From positions 1-39,975 of the forward strand of contig JAJPWX010000048.1 of NCBI GenBank assembly GCA_021205755.1: a DNA stretch of 39,975 nt. The letters are read 5' to 3'. Below are positions 24,319 to 32,532 of this stretch, piece after piece (position 1 is the stretch's first letter; each line of letters begins with the position of its first letter). Source of the stretch: Lachnospiraceae bacterium (GTDB lineage Bacteria; Bacillota; Clostridia; Lachnospirales; Lachnospiraceae). A model generated the notes under the pieces. That model did not search any database and was not told the DNA's origin. It saw only the letters and a list, made by a program, of their open reading frames with translations. A program made the position numbers and the translations under genes.

Positions 24319-24666
24319 TTATGTCCAGAACGCGTCCGGTATCACCCGCACCCGGTTTCCTTCAAAAGCAACCACGTCAAACCGCACCGGCGTCTCCTCT
24401 GGTAAATGATGCTCCATCAGATACCACCGCGCTACGCGGATAATGCGCTGCTGCTTTTTGAAATCCACTGCTTCCGCCGCACTTCCACTGTTTTCGTCCG
24501 CCCGATACTTTACTTCAATGAATACAAGATATTCTTTATAGCGGGCAACCAGATCAATCTCTCCCATGCGGGAACGGTAGTTCCGGCAGACAATCCGATA
24601 GCCCAGCGATTCCAGATGGGCAGCTGCCCGTGCTTCGTATTCAGAACCGACGGCACGTTTATTCAT
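24319..24666 (-). CDS. yraN: YraN family (UPF0102) endonuclease-like protein
   Basis: A 115-residue single-domain protein with the Holliday-junction-resolvase-like (PD-(D/E)XK) fold typical of UPF0102: GSEYEARAAAHLESLGY, then GEIDLVARYKEYLVFIEVKYR, where the Asp and the Glu-x-Lys form the nuclease-like site. Biological role is not settled. The ATG overlaps the rnhB stop (ATGA), the usual clostridial rnhB-yraN pair. Confidence 0.93.
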   Translation of the reverse strand: MNKRAVGSEYEARAAAHLESLGYRIVCRNYRSRMGEIDLVARYKEYLVFIEVKYRADENSGSAAEAVDFKKQQRIIRVARWYLMEHHLPEETPVRFDVVAFEGNRVRVIPDAFWT

Positions 24667-25430
24667 TCACATTCCCCCACAAAATGCCCGATAAAGGTCT
24701 TCCTGTGAATTGGCGATGGCCCATATTTCTTTAACGCCTCAATATGCGCCGCTGTGCCATAACCCTTATGGGCTGCAAACCCGTATTCCGGCATGATTTT
24801 ATCGTATTCCAGCATCAGCCGGTCCCTGGTCACTTTCGCCAGCACACTGGCAGCCGCAATCGAAAGACTTTTTCCATCGCCGCCTATGATCGGTACCTGG
24901 CGGAAGGTAATCTCAGGAATGGTTACCGCATCGTTCAGCAGCACCTGCGGCTGCGGACGCAGCATGGAAATTGCTTCCCGCATAGCTTCATAGGTTGCCT
25001 GCAAAATATTAATTTCATCAATCCGGGCAGGAGAAGCCATGCCAATTCCATACGCAACCGCTTTTTCCTCTATCTCTGCAAATAATTCTTCCCGTCTCGC
25101 CGGCGTCAGCTTTTTGGAATCGTTCAGATAGAGAATCTCACAATCCGCGGGTAAGATCACCGCACCGGCAACCACCGGCCCCGCAAGAGGTCCGCGCCCG
25201 GCCTCATCAATCCCGCAGACCAGTCCGAGTTTTTCGTATTTATGCTCATAGATACGCATCTGCTCCAGCCGTTTCCGCTCAACAGTCAGGCGGTCCAGTT
25301 TTTTCTGATATTGCACAATCAGGCCGCGGACACCGCTTCTGCTGTCGTTTTCATATTCCTTAAACAACTGCAAAAGCTCAGCTTCCCCGGCCTGTGAAAA
25401 TTGTTCTCTGATTTCTTTGATCTGCTTCAT
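24663..25430 (-). CDS. rnhB: Ribonuclease HII
   Basis: A 255-residue endonuclease that nicks RNA-DNA hybrids and removes misincorporated ribonucleotides. Catalytic acidic residues lie in CGIDEAGRGPLAGP and YLNDSKKLTPARRE, with RIDEINILQATYEAM and RLMLEYDKIMPEYGFAAHKGYGT downstream. The first 70 residues form a coiled-coil-like extension usual in clostridial RNase HII. The start is set at ATG 25430 behind GGGAGG; the frame is open upstream to 25472, but that part is the interspersed repeat at 25451-25472, so it is not coding. Confidence 0.93.
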   Translation of the reverse strand: MKQIKEIREQFSQAGEAELLQLFKEYENDSRSGVRGLIVQYQKKLDRLTVERKRLEQMRIYEHKYEKLGLVCGIDEAGRGPLAGPVVAGAVILPADCEILYLNDSKKLTPARREELFAEIEEKAVAYGIGMASPARIDEINILQATYEAMREAISMLRPQPQVLLNDAVTIPEITFRQVPIIGGDGKSLSIAAASVLAKVTRDRLMLEYDKIMPEYGFAAHKGYGTAAHIEALKKYGPSPIHRKTFIGHFVGECE

Positions 25431-25450
25431 CCTGCCTCCCACAGATTTCA

Positions 25451-25472
25451 TTCCCGCGTAGCAACGAGCCAA
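25451..25472. repeat. Short interspersed repeat TTGGCTCGTTGCT-CGCGG, copy 2
   Basis: The minus strand reads TTGGCTCGTTGCTACGCGGGAA, matching 16482-16502 with one substitution and one inserted G. It directly follows the stop codon of the first lepB and precedes the rnhB ribosome binding site. Confidence 0.6.
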
Positions 25473-26048
25473 TTACCCCAGCAGTCCGATCGACTCAAAC
25501 GGCCAGATCCGCAAAATTGCTTTTCCAAGGATCTGATCTCTTGTTATGTTTCCAACACTCGGCTCCCGGCTGTCCGTACTATTATTGCGGTTATCACCAA
25601 GGACAAAATATTCCTGATCACCAAGCGTAATCTCCGCGGACGCCAGACCCGGATTCCGGATTTCTTCATTGCCATAAGGATCCTCTAAAGCTTCCCCGTT
25701 GATATATATGACGCCGTCAGCGATCTGTACAGTCTCCCCCGGCAAGCCAATGATCCGCTTGATATAATACGTATCTTCCTGGTACTGGAATGGAAAAACG
25801 ACGATATCGAACCGTTTCGGATCCGTGAAACGATAGGAAATCAGATCGACAATCAGCTGATCCCCATCGTTCAGCGCCGGATACATGGAATCTCCACGTA
25901 CCTCCGTGCGTTCCCCGACATAATTTACCATCAAATATGCCGCACAGCAGAGCAGCACAAAATAGAAAATCCAGCTTAATGCTTCCCGTACAATGCTTTT
26001 TTTCTTCTTTCCTGTCTTTTTTTCAGTCTTTTTCTCACCCTTTTTCAA
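25473..26048 (-). CDS. lepB: Type I signal peptidase (lepB copy 1)
   Basis: A 191-residue membrane-anchored serine protease that removes signal peptides. A Lys-rich N-terminus is followed by one transmembrane segment (about residues 25-42). The catalytic dyad is Ser54 (GDSMYP) and Lys97 (YYIKRIIGLPGE), and GDNRNNSTDSR is box E. The start is a TTG (26046-26048) behind GGGGAA; there is no earlier ATG and the next Met lies at the end of the membrane segment. It is 61 bp after lepB copy 2 and shares the GDNRNNSTDSR box and dyad positions with it. Confidence 0.93.
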   Translation of the reverse strand: MKKGEKKTEKKTGKKKKSIVREALSWIFYFVLLCCAAYLMVNYVGERTEVRGDSMYPALNDGDQLIVDLISYRFTDPKRFDIVVFPFQYQEDTYYIKRIIGLPGETVQIADGVIYINGEALEDPYGNEEIRNPGLASAEITLGDQEYFVLGDNRNNSTDSREPSVGNITRDQILGKAILRIWPFESIGLLG

Positions 26049-26109
26049 GTGCTTCCCCTCAAACTTCCCCTGTATCCCCTGATATGGCTGGCACTGCCCC
26101 CTTGCACGA

Positions 26110-26694
26110 TTACTGATGCGTCAGGAAACCAAAACTGCTAAACGGCCAGATCCGCAGCCATGCCTTGCCGACAATCGAATCGCGGCTCACATTGCCGACG
26201 CGCTCTGTACGGCTGTCCGTACTATTGTTGCGATTGTCACCGAGGACAAAATATTCATCTTCCCCAAGCGTAATCTCCTCACTGGCCCGTCCCGGGTTCT
26301 CAATCGTCTCTTTGCCGTAATTCTCCTCAAGCAATTCGCCATCGATGTAAATATTACCGTCCTCATCAATACGGACAGTCTCTCCCGGAAGGCCAATGAT
26401 ACGCTTGATATAGAGCTCATCCGAATCCTCATAAGGCTTAAATACGATAATGTCAAAGCGCTGTGGATCGCCAAAGCGGTACGACAGCTTTTCCACAATC
26501 AGATTATCTCCATCCTGAAGAGTGTCATTCATAGAACGCCCGTCTACCACTGTCCGCTGGCCGACAAAATGCAAGATCAGCCAGGTAGCCAGAATCACAA
26601 AAGCAATATATAAGATCCAGCTTACGATCTCTCTCTTCGGATCCACTTTTTCCACCTCTTTACTGGAGTTGTTCTGCTTATTTTCCCCGCTCAT
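26110..26694 (-). CDS. lepB: Type I signal peptidase (lepB copy 2)
   Basis: A 194-residue signal peptidase. It has a polar N-terminus rich in Asn/Lys, a transmembrane segment at about residues 24-42, Ser54 (GRSMND), Lys97 (LYIKRIIGLPGE) and GDNRNNSTDSR. The dyad sits at the same positions as in copy 1, so the two likely arose by duplication. A candidate extended -10 promoter lies just upstream (26718-26726), so this pair may be expressed apart from ylqF. Confidence 0.93.
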   Translation of the reverse strand: MSGENKQNNSSKEVEKVDPKREIVSWILYIAFVILATWLILHFVGQRTVVDGRSMNDTLQDGDNLIVEKLSYRFGDPQRFDIIVFKPYEDSDELYIKRIIGLPGETVRIDEDGNIYIDGELLEENYGKETIENPGRASEEITLGEDEYFVLGDNRNNSTDSRTERVGNVSRDSIVGKAWLRIWPFSSFGFLTHQ

Positions 26695-26717
26695 TGTCTC
26701 TGTTCATCTTCTTTCTT

Positions 26718-26726
26718 ATATTATCA
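26718..26726 (-). promoter_or_regulatory. Possible extended -10 promoter of lepB copies 2 and 1
   Basis: The minus strand reads TGATAATAT about 25 nt before the lepB start, with no recognisable -35 box. The rest of the 114-bp gap to ylqF shows no clear terminator. Confidence 0.3.
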
Positions 26727-26808
26727 CCATGTTTTCATTCCACACATGCAGCGTCGCAAAGACGTGCTTTTACTACATCATATTTTCTCATCCGCAAACA
26801 AGTGTAAT

Positions 26809-27654
26809 CTATAACGGCACCCGTTCCAATGTCATTCGGCCGATTCGCCCACTTCGGAAATCATCCAGCAAAAATGCCGCCGCTTTTTCATAGTCCGGCT
26901 CATTCCCGGTACGGATACAGCCACGCACTCTGGCAATTTCACCCAGAAGAACCGCCGCATCGGCTTCCTCGGCAATCTGATAACGGGCAGTCAGAAAGCC
27001 CGGATAATTATCCTGTATAAACCGAAGCACCCACAAGGCCAGATCTTCCGTCTGAATAATTTCATCGCGGATCGATCCTAATGCCGCAAGTCTCTGCCCC
27101 ACCTGTGGATCATCGATCTTTGGCCAGAGAATTCCCGGCGTGTCCAGAAGTTCAACGTTTTTATTCAGACGAATCCATTGCTTTCCACGCGTCACGCCAG
27201 GCTTATTCCCCGTCTTTGCGCAGGCTTTCCCCGCAAATGAATTAATAAACGTCGACTTTCCAACATTTGGAATGCCAGCCACCATCGCGCGCACCGGGCG
27301 GTTCAATATTCCCCTTTTCCGGTCGCGCTCTATTTTTTCCTGACAGGCCTCCATAATCACACTTTGAATCCGCTTCATGCCAGCGCCTGTCCTGGAATTG
27401 ACCGCCGCCGCAAAAAGGCCCTGCCCGCGAAAATACGTTTCCCAGCTGACATTCTGCCGTTCATCAGCCATATCAGCCTTATTCAGCAAAATCACACGGG
27501 ATTTGTTTTTTCCTAATTCATCTATATCCGGATTCCGCCCCGACAGCGGAGCACGCGCGTCTGCCAGCTCAATGACCAGGTCAACCAGCTTCACGTCTTC
27601 CTGCATCATCCGCTTTGCTTTCGTCATATGTCCCGGATACCACTGATACGCCAT
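26809..27654 (-). CDS. ylqF: Ribosome biogenesis GTPase YlqF (RbgA)
   Basis: A 281-residue circularly permuted GTPase needed for late 50S subunit assembly. The permuted order is visible: the NKAD motif (ILLNKADMAD) comes before the P-loop (GIPNVGKSTFINSF) and the TPGI motif (LLDTPGILWP). The protein starts MAYQWYPGHMTKAKRMM, the family signature. ATG 27654 has AGGAGG 6 nt upstream; the 12 codons before it run into a palindromic repeat. It sits between signal peptidase genes, a classical ylqF-lepB neighbourhood. Confidence 0.95.
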   Translation of the reverse strand: MAYQWYPGHMTKAKRMMQEDVKLVDLVIELADARAPLSGRNPDIDELGKNKSRVILLNKADMADERQNVSWETYFRGQGLFAAAVNSRTGAGMKRIQSVIMEACQEKIERDRKRGILNRPVRAMVAGIPNVGKSTFINSFAGKACAKTGNKPGVTRGKQWIRLNKNVELLDTPGILWPKIDDPQVGQRLAALGSIRDEIIQTEDLALWVLRFIQDNYPGFLTARYQIAEEADAAVLLGEIARVRGCIRTGNEPDYEKAAAFLLDDFRSGRIGRMTLERVPL

Positions 27655-27679
27655 ACAGACCTCCTGTTCCTGGAACGGG

Positions 27680-27734
27680 CTACAGGTCACACCCCGGCCA
27701 GATTTACGTTATTTTATCCTCTATAGGTGTGACC
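27680..27734. repeat. GGTCACAC palindromic repeat, copy 2
   Basis: GGTCACACC (27685-27693) and GGTGTGACC (27726-27734) are perfect inverted repeats around a core with a GATTTACGTT stretch. The same arms and a similar core occur at 32533-32594. It lies between lepB copy 3 and ylqF. Confidence 0.65.
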
Positions 27735-27780
27735 AATCACAGTCAAATCAGTCTGCTGCAGGTCTGCGCTGTGCAACGAT

Positions 27781-27790
27781 CTGAACGGTT
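27781..27790. repeat. CTGAACGGTT element after lepB copy 3
   Basis: The sense strand reads AACCGTTCAG 5 nt after the lepB copy 3 stop codon. The same decamer follows acsC, acsE and khpA. Confidence 0.45.
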
Positions 27791-27795
27791 TTCAT

Positions 27796-28341
27796 TCAAC
27801 TCACAAATCCCCAATGCTCCGAGGGAGAAATCACAAACCACACCTTTCCCTCAATATAATCAATCGATACCACACCAACGTCTGCGTAACGGCTGTCCTC
27901 ACTGTTGTTGCGGTTATCTCCGAGCACAAAATATTCCCTGTCGCCGAGCGTCACACCGTTCTCAGCAAGCCCCGGATCTGTAATCGAAGGAAAGTTTTTA
28001 CTCTCAATGTAAACTTCCCCATCGATATAAATCATACCATTTTTTATCTGAATCGTCTCACCGGGCAAGCCAATGACACGCTTGATACTCGTATAGGCAG
28101 TACTGCTTCCATTTGGTTTAAACGCAATCACATCTCCCCGATCCGGCGTGCTGAACTGATAGGCAAAGGTATTCAGCAGCACTGTGTCCCCACCGGAGAG
28201 AGTGGTATTCATAGACTGACCGATATTCGTCCGCGTCTGCCCGAAAAAATAAACGACCACATAGGCAAACAGAATCGCGACCAGAATCTCAAATGCCCAT
28301 AAAAGAATATTTCGAAATACGGATTTCTTTTTCGTATTCAC
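27796..28341 (-). CDS. lepB: Type I signal peptidase (lepB copy 3)
   Basis: A 181-residue signal peptidase, more diverged than the other two. It has a short basic N-terminus, a transmembrane segment at about residues 11-32, Ser43 (GQSMNT), Lys87 (TSIKRVIGLPGE) and GDNRNNSEDSR. All catalytic elements are intact. It lies between rplS and ylqF, the ancestral lepB position in this block, and is separated from rplS by a terminator. AGGGGGGC precedes the ATG. Confidence 0.93.
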   Translation of the reverse strand: MNTKKKSVFRNILLWAFEILVAILFAYVVVYFFGQTRTNIGQSMNTTLSGGDTVLLNTFAYQFSTPDRGDVIAFKPNGSSTAYTSIKRVIGLPGETIQIKNGMIYIDGEVYIESKNFPSITDPGLAENGVTLGDREYFVLGDNRNNSEDSRYADVGVVSIDYIEGKVWFVISPSEHWGFVS

Positions 28342-28394
28342 GGAAGCCCCCCTGAAGTGAAGATTTCACGTGCTGCGGTTTTCAGAACAGCAAG

Positions 28395-28428
28395 CAAAAA
28401 AGGGAGAATACATGAATGTAATCTCCCT
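28395..28428 (-). terminator. Intrinsic terminator after rplS
   Basis: In sense RNA AGGGAGATTACAT pairs with ATGTATTCTCCCT (one mismatch, 28428-28401) and six U residues follow. It lies 10 nt after the rplS stop and closes the L19 transcript, so lepB copy 3 needs its own promoter or read-through. Confidence 0.85.
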
Positions 28429-28438
28429 GATCCGATCC

Positions 28439-28786
28439 TTATTTCACAAGCTCTTTTACTTTCGCTTTCTTTCCTACGCGTCCTCTCAGGTATGTCAGCT
28501 TCGCGCGTCTTACTTTACCGCGTCTCACGACTTCAACTTTCTCTACGGATGGGGAATGCAGCGGCCAGGTCTTCTCAACGCCTACGCCATTGGAATTCTT
28601 ACGAACCGTGAATGTGGCACGGACGCCGCCGCCCTGCTTCTTCATAACGATTCCTTCAAACACCTGAATTCTCTCGCGGTTTCCCTCTTTGATCTTACCG
28701 TACACTCTGACGGTGTCGCCTACAGAAAACTGCGGAACCTCAGCCTTCAGCTGAGCGTCCTCAATCTTTTTGATAATATCGCTCAT
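28439..28786 (-). CDS. rplS: 50S ribosomal protein L19
   Basis: A 115-residue large-subunit protein at the 30S-50S interface. It has [56 protein letters not shown] and [20 protein letters not shown]. Length and sequence are typical. It has its own promoter and a terminator, so it is transcribed separately from trmD. GGAAGGAG precedes the ATG. Confidence 0.98.
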   Translation of the reverse strand: MSDIIKKIEDAQLKAEVPQFSVGDTVRVYGKIKEGNRERIQVFEGIVMKKQGGGVRATFTVRKNSNGVGVEKTWPLHSPSVEKVEVVRRGKVRRAKLTYLRGRVGKKAKVKELVK

Positions 28787-28953
28787 TGTGGATCTCCTTC
28801 CTATACTGGATGTTCGTAATACGCGTGCTTCTGACCCTGTTTGCTTCAGACTTTTTCACTAAATCAAATCCCGTATCGGACCAATAAATCAGTTCGAAGC
28901 GGCAGGCCCGCACAGACTGCATCAGAGGACCATCTTTTTTCACAACGCAAATC

Positions 28954-28982
28954 AGTGTAGCATGATTCCCGACAAAATGCAA
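28954..28982 (-). promoter_or_regulatory. Promoter of rplS
   Basis: On the minus strand TTGCAT (28977-28982), 17 bp, TACACT (28954-28959). The leader to rplS is about 160 nt; ribosomal protein leaders in Firmicutes often bind the product, and an L19 leader is known, but I could not confirm that fold here. Confidence 0.62.
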
Positions 28983-29001
28983 GAAAATATTAACTGATTT
29001 T

Positions 29002-29025
29002 ACAAACTTTTTCCTGCAAGTTTGT
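29002..29025 (-). other. Hairpin after trmD
   Basis: ACAAACTT and AAGTTTGT form an 8-bp stem about 12 nt after the trmD stop, but A residues rather than U follow on the sense strand. It may protect the 3' end or be a weak terminator. Confidence 0.4.
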
Positions 29026-29036
29026 CCCTTTTCCTT

Positions 29037-29852
29037 TCAATCGCTGAACTTTAAAGATATCCCTAACAGATTTTTCAGCACAGAGATTTCTTCGGCCGAA
29101 AGTCCGTTATCCGTTTCACTTTCAAGAAGCTTCCGCAAATATTTCAGATCTTCCTTATTAAGGTTTTCCTTTTTAAGAAGATCCGGTCGATTCCGAAACG
29201 TCCGCAGCAGAGATTGTTCGTGGCGCCAGCGATCCACGTTTCCATGATGACCAGACAAAAGTACCGGAGGAACCGGACAGCCTCGCCAAATCTCCGGACG
29301 GCTGTACTGCGGATATTCCAGAAGCCCGTCCGAAAAGCTCTCCGATACGCCAGAATCGGAATTGCTGAGGACTCCAGGCACCATGCGGGAAATCGCGTCC
29401 ATCATCACCATCGCTGGAAGCTCTCCTCCGGTCAGAACATAGTCTCCGATGGAAACATAATCTGTGACTATCGCTTCCAAAACGCGTTCGTCTACCCCTT
29501 CATAATGTCCGCAGAGAAAAGCCAGATTCTCTTCCTGTGCAAGCTCCTGCGCCATCGCCTGGTGAAACACACGTCCCTGCGGCGTCAGATAGACCAGACG
29601 GATTTTATCCTGCGCCCTGGTCTGCCGCAGCAGATCTTCATAGGCACGATAAATCGGCTCCGCCTGCATCACCATGCCGGCGCCGCCTCCATAAGGATAA
29701 TCATCAATTCGACCATTCCCGGTAACCGAGTAATCGCGAATATTAATCGTCTTAAGAGAAAGCAGACCTTTTTCCATCGCGCGGCCGGTGATACTTGTGT
29801 GCATTCCCTGCTCGATCATTTCCGGAAATAAAGTCATTACATAAAAATTCAT
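29037..29852 (-). CDS. trmD: tRNA (guanine-N1)-methyltransferase TrmD
   Basis: A 271-residue SPOUT methyltransferase making m1G37 in tRNAs with G36-G37, which prevents +1 frameshifting. The trefoil-knot motifs are LCGHYEGVDERV and SIGDYVLTGGELPAM, with LFPEMIEQG and YPYGGGAGMVMQAEP-type segments near the N-terminus. It is about 25 residues longer than usual at the C-terminus (LNKEDLKYLRKLLESETDNG and on), an acidic-basic helical tail. Its ATG overlaps the rimM stop (ATGA). Confidence 0.96.
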   Translation of the reverse strand: MNFYVMTLFPEMIEQGMHTSITGRAMEKGLLSLKTINIRDYSVTGNGRIDDYPYGGGAGMVMQAEPIYRAYEDLLRQTRAQDKIRLVYLTPQGRVFHQAMAQELAQEENLAFLCGHYEGVDERVLEAIVTDYVSIGDYVLTGGELPAMVMMDAISRMVPGVLSNSDSGVSESFSDGLLEYPQYSRPEIWRGCPVPPVLLSGHHGNVDRWRHEQSLLRTFRNRPDLLKKENLNKEDLKYLRKLLESETDNGLSAEEISVLKNLLGISLKFSD

Positions 29853-30457
29853 TCCAGAAGGCCCTCCAGCAGGTGTACCAGCATACTTCCCTTTTCGATA
29901 TCAACCGCAAGGATACACTGCCGGATCGCCGGAATCAGCACCTCACGTCCATCTGATAAAGTCACCGCATAGACGTCGTTTGCACCGGTCTGCAGCACAT
30001 CCGTCAGTTCACCGAGAAAATACATCGGCTCCGTCTCGAACTCATCCGCATTCGTCTCTTCCGATTCAGTGACGCCTTTCACGGCAGCCTGCGGCTCATC
30101 CGTGTATACCTTCAGTCCAATCAGATCAGCAATGAAGTACTCTCCTTCTTCGAGCTCCACCGCATTCTTTCGGGTGACATAGAGCGGACATCCACGAAAG
30201 CTTTCCACATCTTCAATCCGGTCAAGTCCGCGAAATTTCACAATCACCATGTTTTTGAAAAACTTTACACGCTCCACCTCAAGCTCACGCAAAGCGTCCG
30301 CCGTATTCTCTCTGGCAGCCTGGCTTTCTGGCTTTCCAAGCAAAACGGATTTCAGTTTTTTAAACCGCATCGGATCATCTGTCGTAGGAAAAACCTTGAC
30401 TTCACCGATCAGGCCATGTGTGGAAGTGACTGCTCCCACCTGTAAAATATCCTGCAT
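29849..30457 (-). CDS. rimM: 16S rRNA processing protein RimM
   Basis: A 202-residue 30S maturation factor that binds ribosomal protein S19. The N-terminal barrel (LQVGAVTSTHGLIGEVKVFPTTDD) and the C-terminal PRC-barrel (YFIADLIGLKVYTD, VLIPAIRQCILAVDIEKG) are both present. It is longer than the usual 170 residues because of an acidic insert (ESEETNADEFETEP) between strands of the PRC domain. It is coupled to trmD by a 4-nt overlap. Confidence 0.95.
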   Translation of the reverse strand: MQDILQVGAVTSTHGLIGEVKVFPTTDDPMRFKKLKSVLLGKPESQAARENTADALRELEVERVKFFKNMVIVKFRGLDRIEDVESFRGCPLYVTRKNAVELEEGEYFIADLIGLKVYTDEPQAAVKGVTESEETNADEFETEPMYFLGELTDVLQTGANDVYAVTLSDGREVLIPAIRQCILAVDIEKGSMLVHLLEGLLE

Positions 30458-30475
30458 CTTCTTTCCTCATTTATC

Positions 30476-30599
30476 CTCAGAACAGCAGACTGCCTCTGAA
30501 CGGTTACAAAATGAGGAACTGTCCTCACAAGTCACGGGTTCACTTCCGCCAATCCGCACATACTCCGACAGTTCCTCATTCCTGTTCTGAACGATTACT
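30476..30599. repeat. Nested palindromic repeat between khpA and rimM
   Basis: Inverted arms TCAGAACAG/CTGTTCTGA are at the outer ends and AATGAGGAACTGTC/GACAGTTCCTCATT are inside. A CTGAACGGTT (30496-30505) lies within and a CTGAACGATT (30587-30596) overlaps the khpA stop codon. It fills nearly the whole 137-bp gap. It resembles two copies of the acsC-acsE repeat flanking a different palindrome. Confidence 0.65.
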
Positions 30600-30825
30600 G
30601 TAAAATGTCAACGACAACTTTTCTGTCTTCTTTCGTCGCCGCAGCCTTTACCACAGAACGAATCGCTTTCGCGATCCTCCCCTGTTTACCGATCACTTTT
30701 CCCATATCAGAAGAAGCGACACGTAATTCTAATACCAGTGTGTTTCCACTTTCTTTTTCCGTAACTTCGACTTCGTCCGGATGTTCAACCAGAGATTTTG
30801 CAATTACTTCCAACAGCTCTTTCAT
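30595..30825 (-). CDS. khpA: KhpA, KH-domain RNA-binding protein
   Basis: A 76-residue single KH domain with the GxxG loop in VIGKQGRIAKAIRSVVKAAA. It is a small RNA chaperone that partners KhpB in Firmicutes and affects cell elongation in some species. The position between rpsP and rimM is its conserved location. Its stop codon lies inside a palindromic repeat. Confidence 0.95.
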   Translation of the reverse strand: MKELLEVIAKSLVEHPDEVEVTEKESGNTLVLELRVASSDMGKVIGKQGRIAKAIRSVVKAAATKEDRKVVVDILQ

Positions 30826-30841
30826 GCCTGCTTACCTCCGA

Positions 30842-31096
30842 TTATTTTTCAATACCGGCCAGCTTGAAAAGCTTTCCAACTGTCTCAGTCGGCTGAGCTC
30901 CGCTCGCAAGCCACTTCTTAGCCAGATCTTCATTGATCTTGAACTCACTCGGATTTGCGTTAGGATTGTAGGTACCAATCTCCTCGATGCATCTTCCGTC
31001 TCTCGGAGATCTCGCGTCTGCAACCACGATTCTATAGAAAGGATTCTTCTTCTTACCAGTCCTTCTTAAACGAATCTTTACTGCCATTTCATTCAC
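30842..31096 (-). CDS. rpsP: 30S ribosomal protein S16
   Basis: An 84-residue small-subunit protein: [29 protein letters not shown] and [10 protein letters not shown] are typical, and the length is as usual. AGGAGG precedes the ATG. It lies between ffh (55-bp gap containing a GGCAGG/CCTGCC hairpin, 31123-31147, without a U-tract) and khpA. Confidence 0.98.
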   Translation of the reverse strand: MNEMAVKIRLRRTGKKKNPFYRIVVADARSPRDGRCIEEIGTYNPNANPSEFKINEDLAKKWLASGAQPTETVGKLFKLAGIEK

Positions 31097-31151
31097 CTCC
31101 TGTTAGAATAATGTATTTATCAGGCAGGGCTCACACTTCTACCTGCCCGAT

Positions 31152-32501
31152 TCAAAAAGGAAGTTTAAACTTACCTCTTTTCGCACCTTTGCCTCCGAAC
31201 ATCCCGGAGTACTGCTTCATCATCTTGCGGCTCTGTTCAAACTGCTTCACCAGGCGGTTCACCTCACTGATGTCTACGCCCGCGCCTGCCGCGATCCGGC
31301 GCTTTCTGGAAAGATTCAGAATATCGGGATTCGATCGCTCCTTCGGAGTCATCGAGAGGATGATCGCCTCAATCTGCGCCATCTTCTTCTCATCCACAGC
31401 ATCCTCCAGCTGCTTCATCTGCGCGCCGCCCATACCGGGCATCATACTGAGGACACTGGAAATGCCTCCCATATTCTTCATCTGATTCATACTTTCAAGG
31501 TAATCGTCAAAGCCAAACTGCGCCTTCCGGAGCTTCTGCTCCATGTCTTTGGCCTTTTCCTCGTCAATGTTCTCCTGCGCCTTCTCAATCAGGGAAAGCA
31601 CATCTCCCATACCAAGAATACGGGACGCCATGCGGTCCGGATAGAACTGCTCCAGATCAGAGAGCTTCTCACCCATACCGGCATACAATATCGGCTTGCC
31701 GCAGGTCGCCTTAATCGAAAGCGCCGCGCCGCCTCTCGTATCACCATCCAGCTTCGTAAGGATCACACCGTCGATACCGATCTTTTCCTCAAACATGGTG
31801 GCGACATTCACCGCATCCTGTCCAGTCATCGCGTCGACAACCAAAACCGTCTGATCCACCTCAACGGCTTCCTTGATCTCCTGCAGCTCGCGCATCATAT
31901 CTTCATCGACATGCAGACGTCCTGCTGTGTCCAGGAACACCAGATTCAGGTTGTGCTCTTTCGCATAGCTCACAGCCTCCTGCGCAATGCGCACCGGTCT
32001 TTCCTTATCCCCAAGGGAAAAAACCTCCACGCCCTGCTTCTCGCCGTTGATCTGCAGCTGCTTAATCGCAGCCGGGCGGTACACGTCACAGGCCACCAGC
32101 AAAGGTCTGCGGCCTTTGGACTTAAACTTGCCCGCCAGCTTGGCGGCAGTGGTCGTCTTACCTGCACCCTGCAGACCGGCCATCATCACAACCGATACTT
32201 CATTCGCAGGCCGCAGCGCAAGCTCCGTCGTCTCCGAACCCATCAGAGATACAAGCTCATCATTGACAATCTTGATCACCATCTGCCCTGGATTCAGGCC
32301 ATTCATGACATCCTGTCCAATCGCCTTCTCCTCGACCGACTTAATAAACTGCTTTACTACCTTGAAGCTGACGTCCGCCTCCAGAAGAGCCATCTTGACT
32401 TCCTTAAGCGCGGTCTTCACATCCGCCTCCGTCAGTCTTCCCTTACTGCGCAGGTTCTTAAATACATTCTGCAGTTTTTCCGATAAGCTTTCAAAAGCCA
32501 T
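31152..32501 (-). CDS. ffh: Signal recognition particle protein Ffh
   Basis: A 449-residue GTPase of the signal recognition particle. N domain helices are followed by the G domain with GLQGAGKTTTAAKLA, DVYRPAAIKQL, DTAGRLHVD and TKLDGDTRGGAALS. The M domain has the Met-rich and RNA-binding parts (LSMMPGMGG, SRKRRIAAGAGVDISEVNRLVKQF). It binds 4.5S RNA and signal peptides on ribosomes. It is preceded by ylxM, its usual partner, though here with a 211-bp repeat-filled gap. Confidence 0.98.
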   Translation of the reverse strand: MAFESLSEKLQNVFKNLRSKGRLTEADVKTALKEVKMALLEADVSFKVVKQFIKSVEEKAIGQDVMNGLNPGQMVIKIVNDELVSLMGSETTELALRPANEVSVVMMAGLQGAGKTTTAAKLAGKFKSKGRRPLLVACDVYRPAAIKQLQINGEKQGVEVFSLGDKERPVRIAQEAVSYAKEHNLNLVFLDTAGRLHVDEDMMRELQEIKEAVEVDQTVLVVDAMTGQDAVNVATMFEEKIGIDGVILTKLDGDTRGGAALSIKATCGKPILYAGMGEKLSDLEQFYPDRMASRILGMGDVLSLIEKAQENIDEEKAKDMEQKLRKAQFGFDDYLESMNQMKNMGGISSVLSMMPGMGGAQMKQLEDAVDEKKMAQIEAIILSMTPKERSNPDILNLSRKRRIAAGAGVDISEVNRLVKQFEQSRKMMKQYSGMFGGKGAKRGKFKLPF

Positions 32502-32532
32502 TCTGCAACTCCTCTATCGAAAGTCTGAATCT

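Noticed and set aside
23397-24443. Plus-strand open frame of 348 codons
   Set aside because: Antisense to pgeF and yraN; no recognisable domain and no start signals.
28790-28950. L19 leader regulatory RNA
   Set aside because: The position and length fit, but I could not recognise the conserved fold by eye. A covariance scan would decide it.
28761-28982. Minus-strand open frame of 73 codons overlapping rplS
   Set aside because: It lies in the rplS leader between promoter and start codon, lacks a ribosome binding site and overlaps the rplS start.
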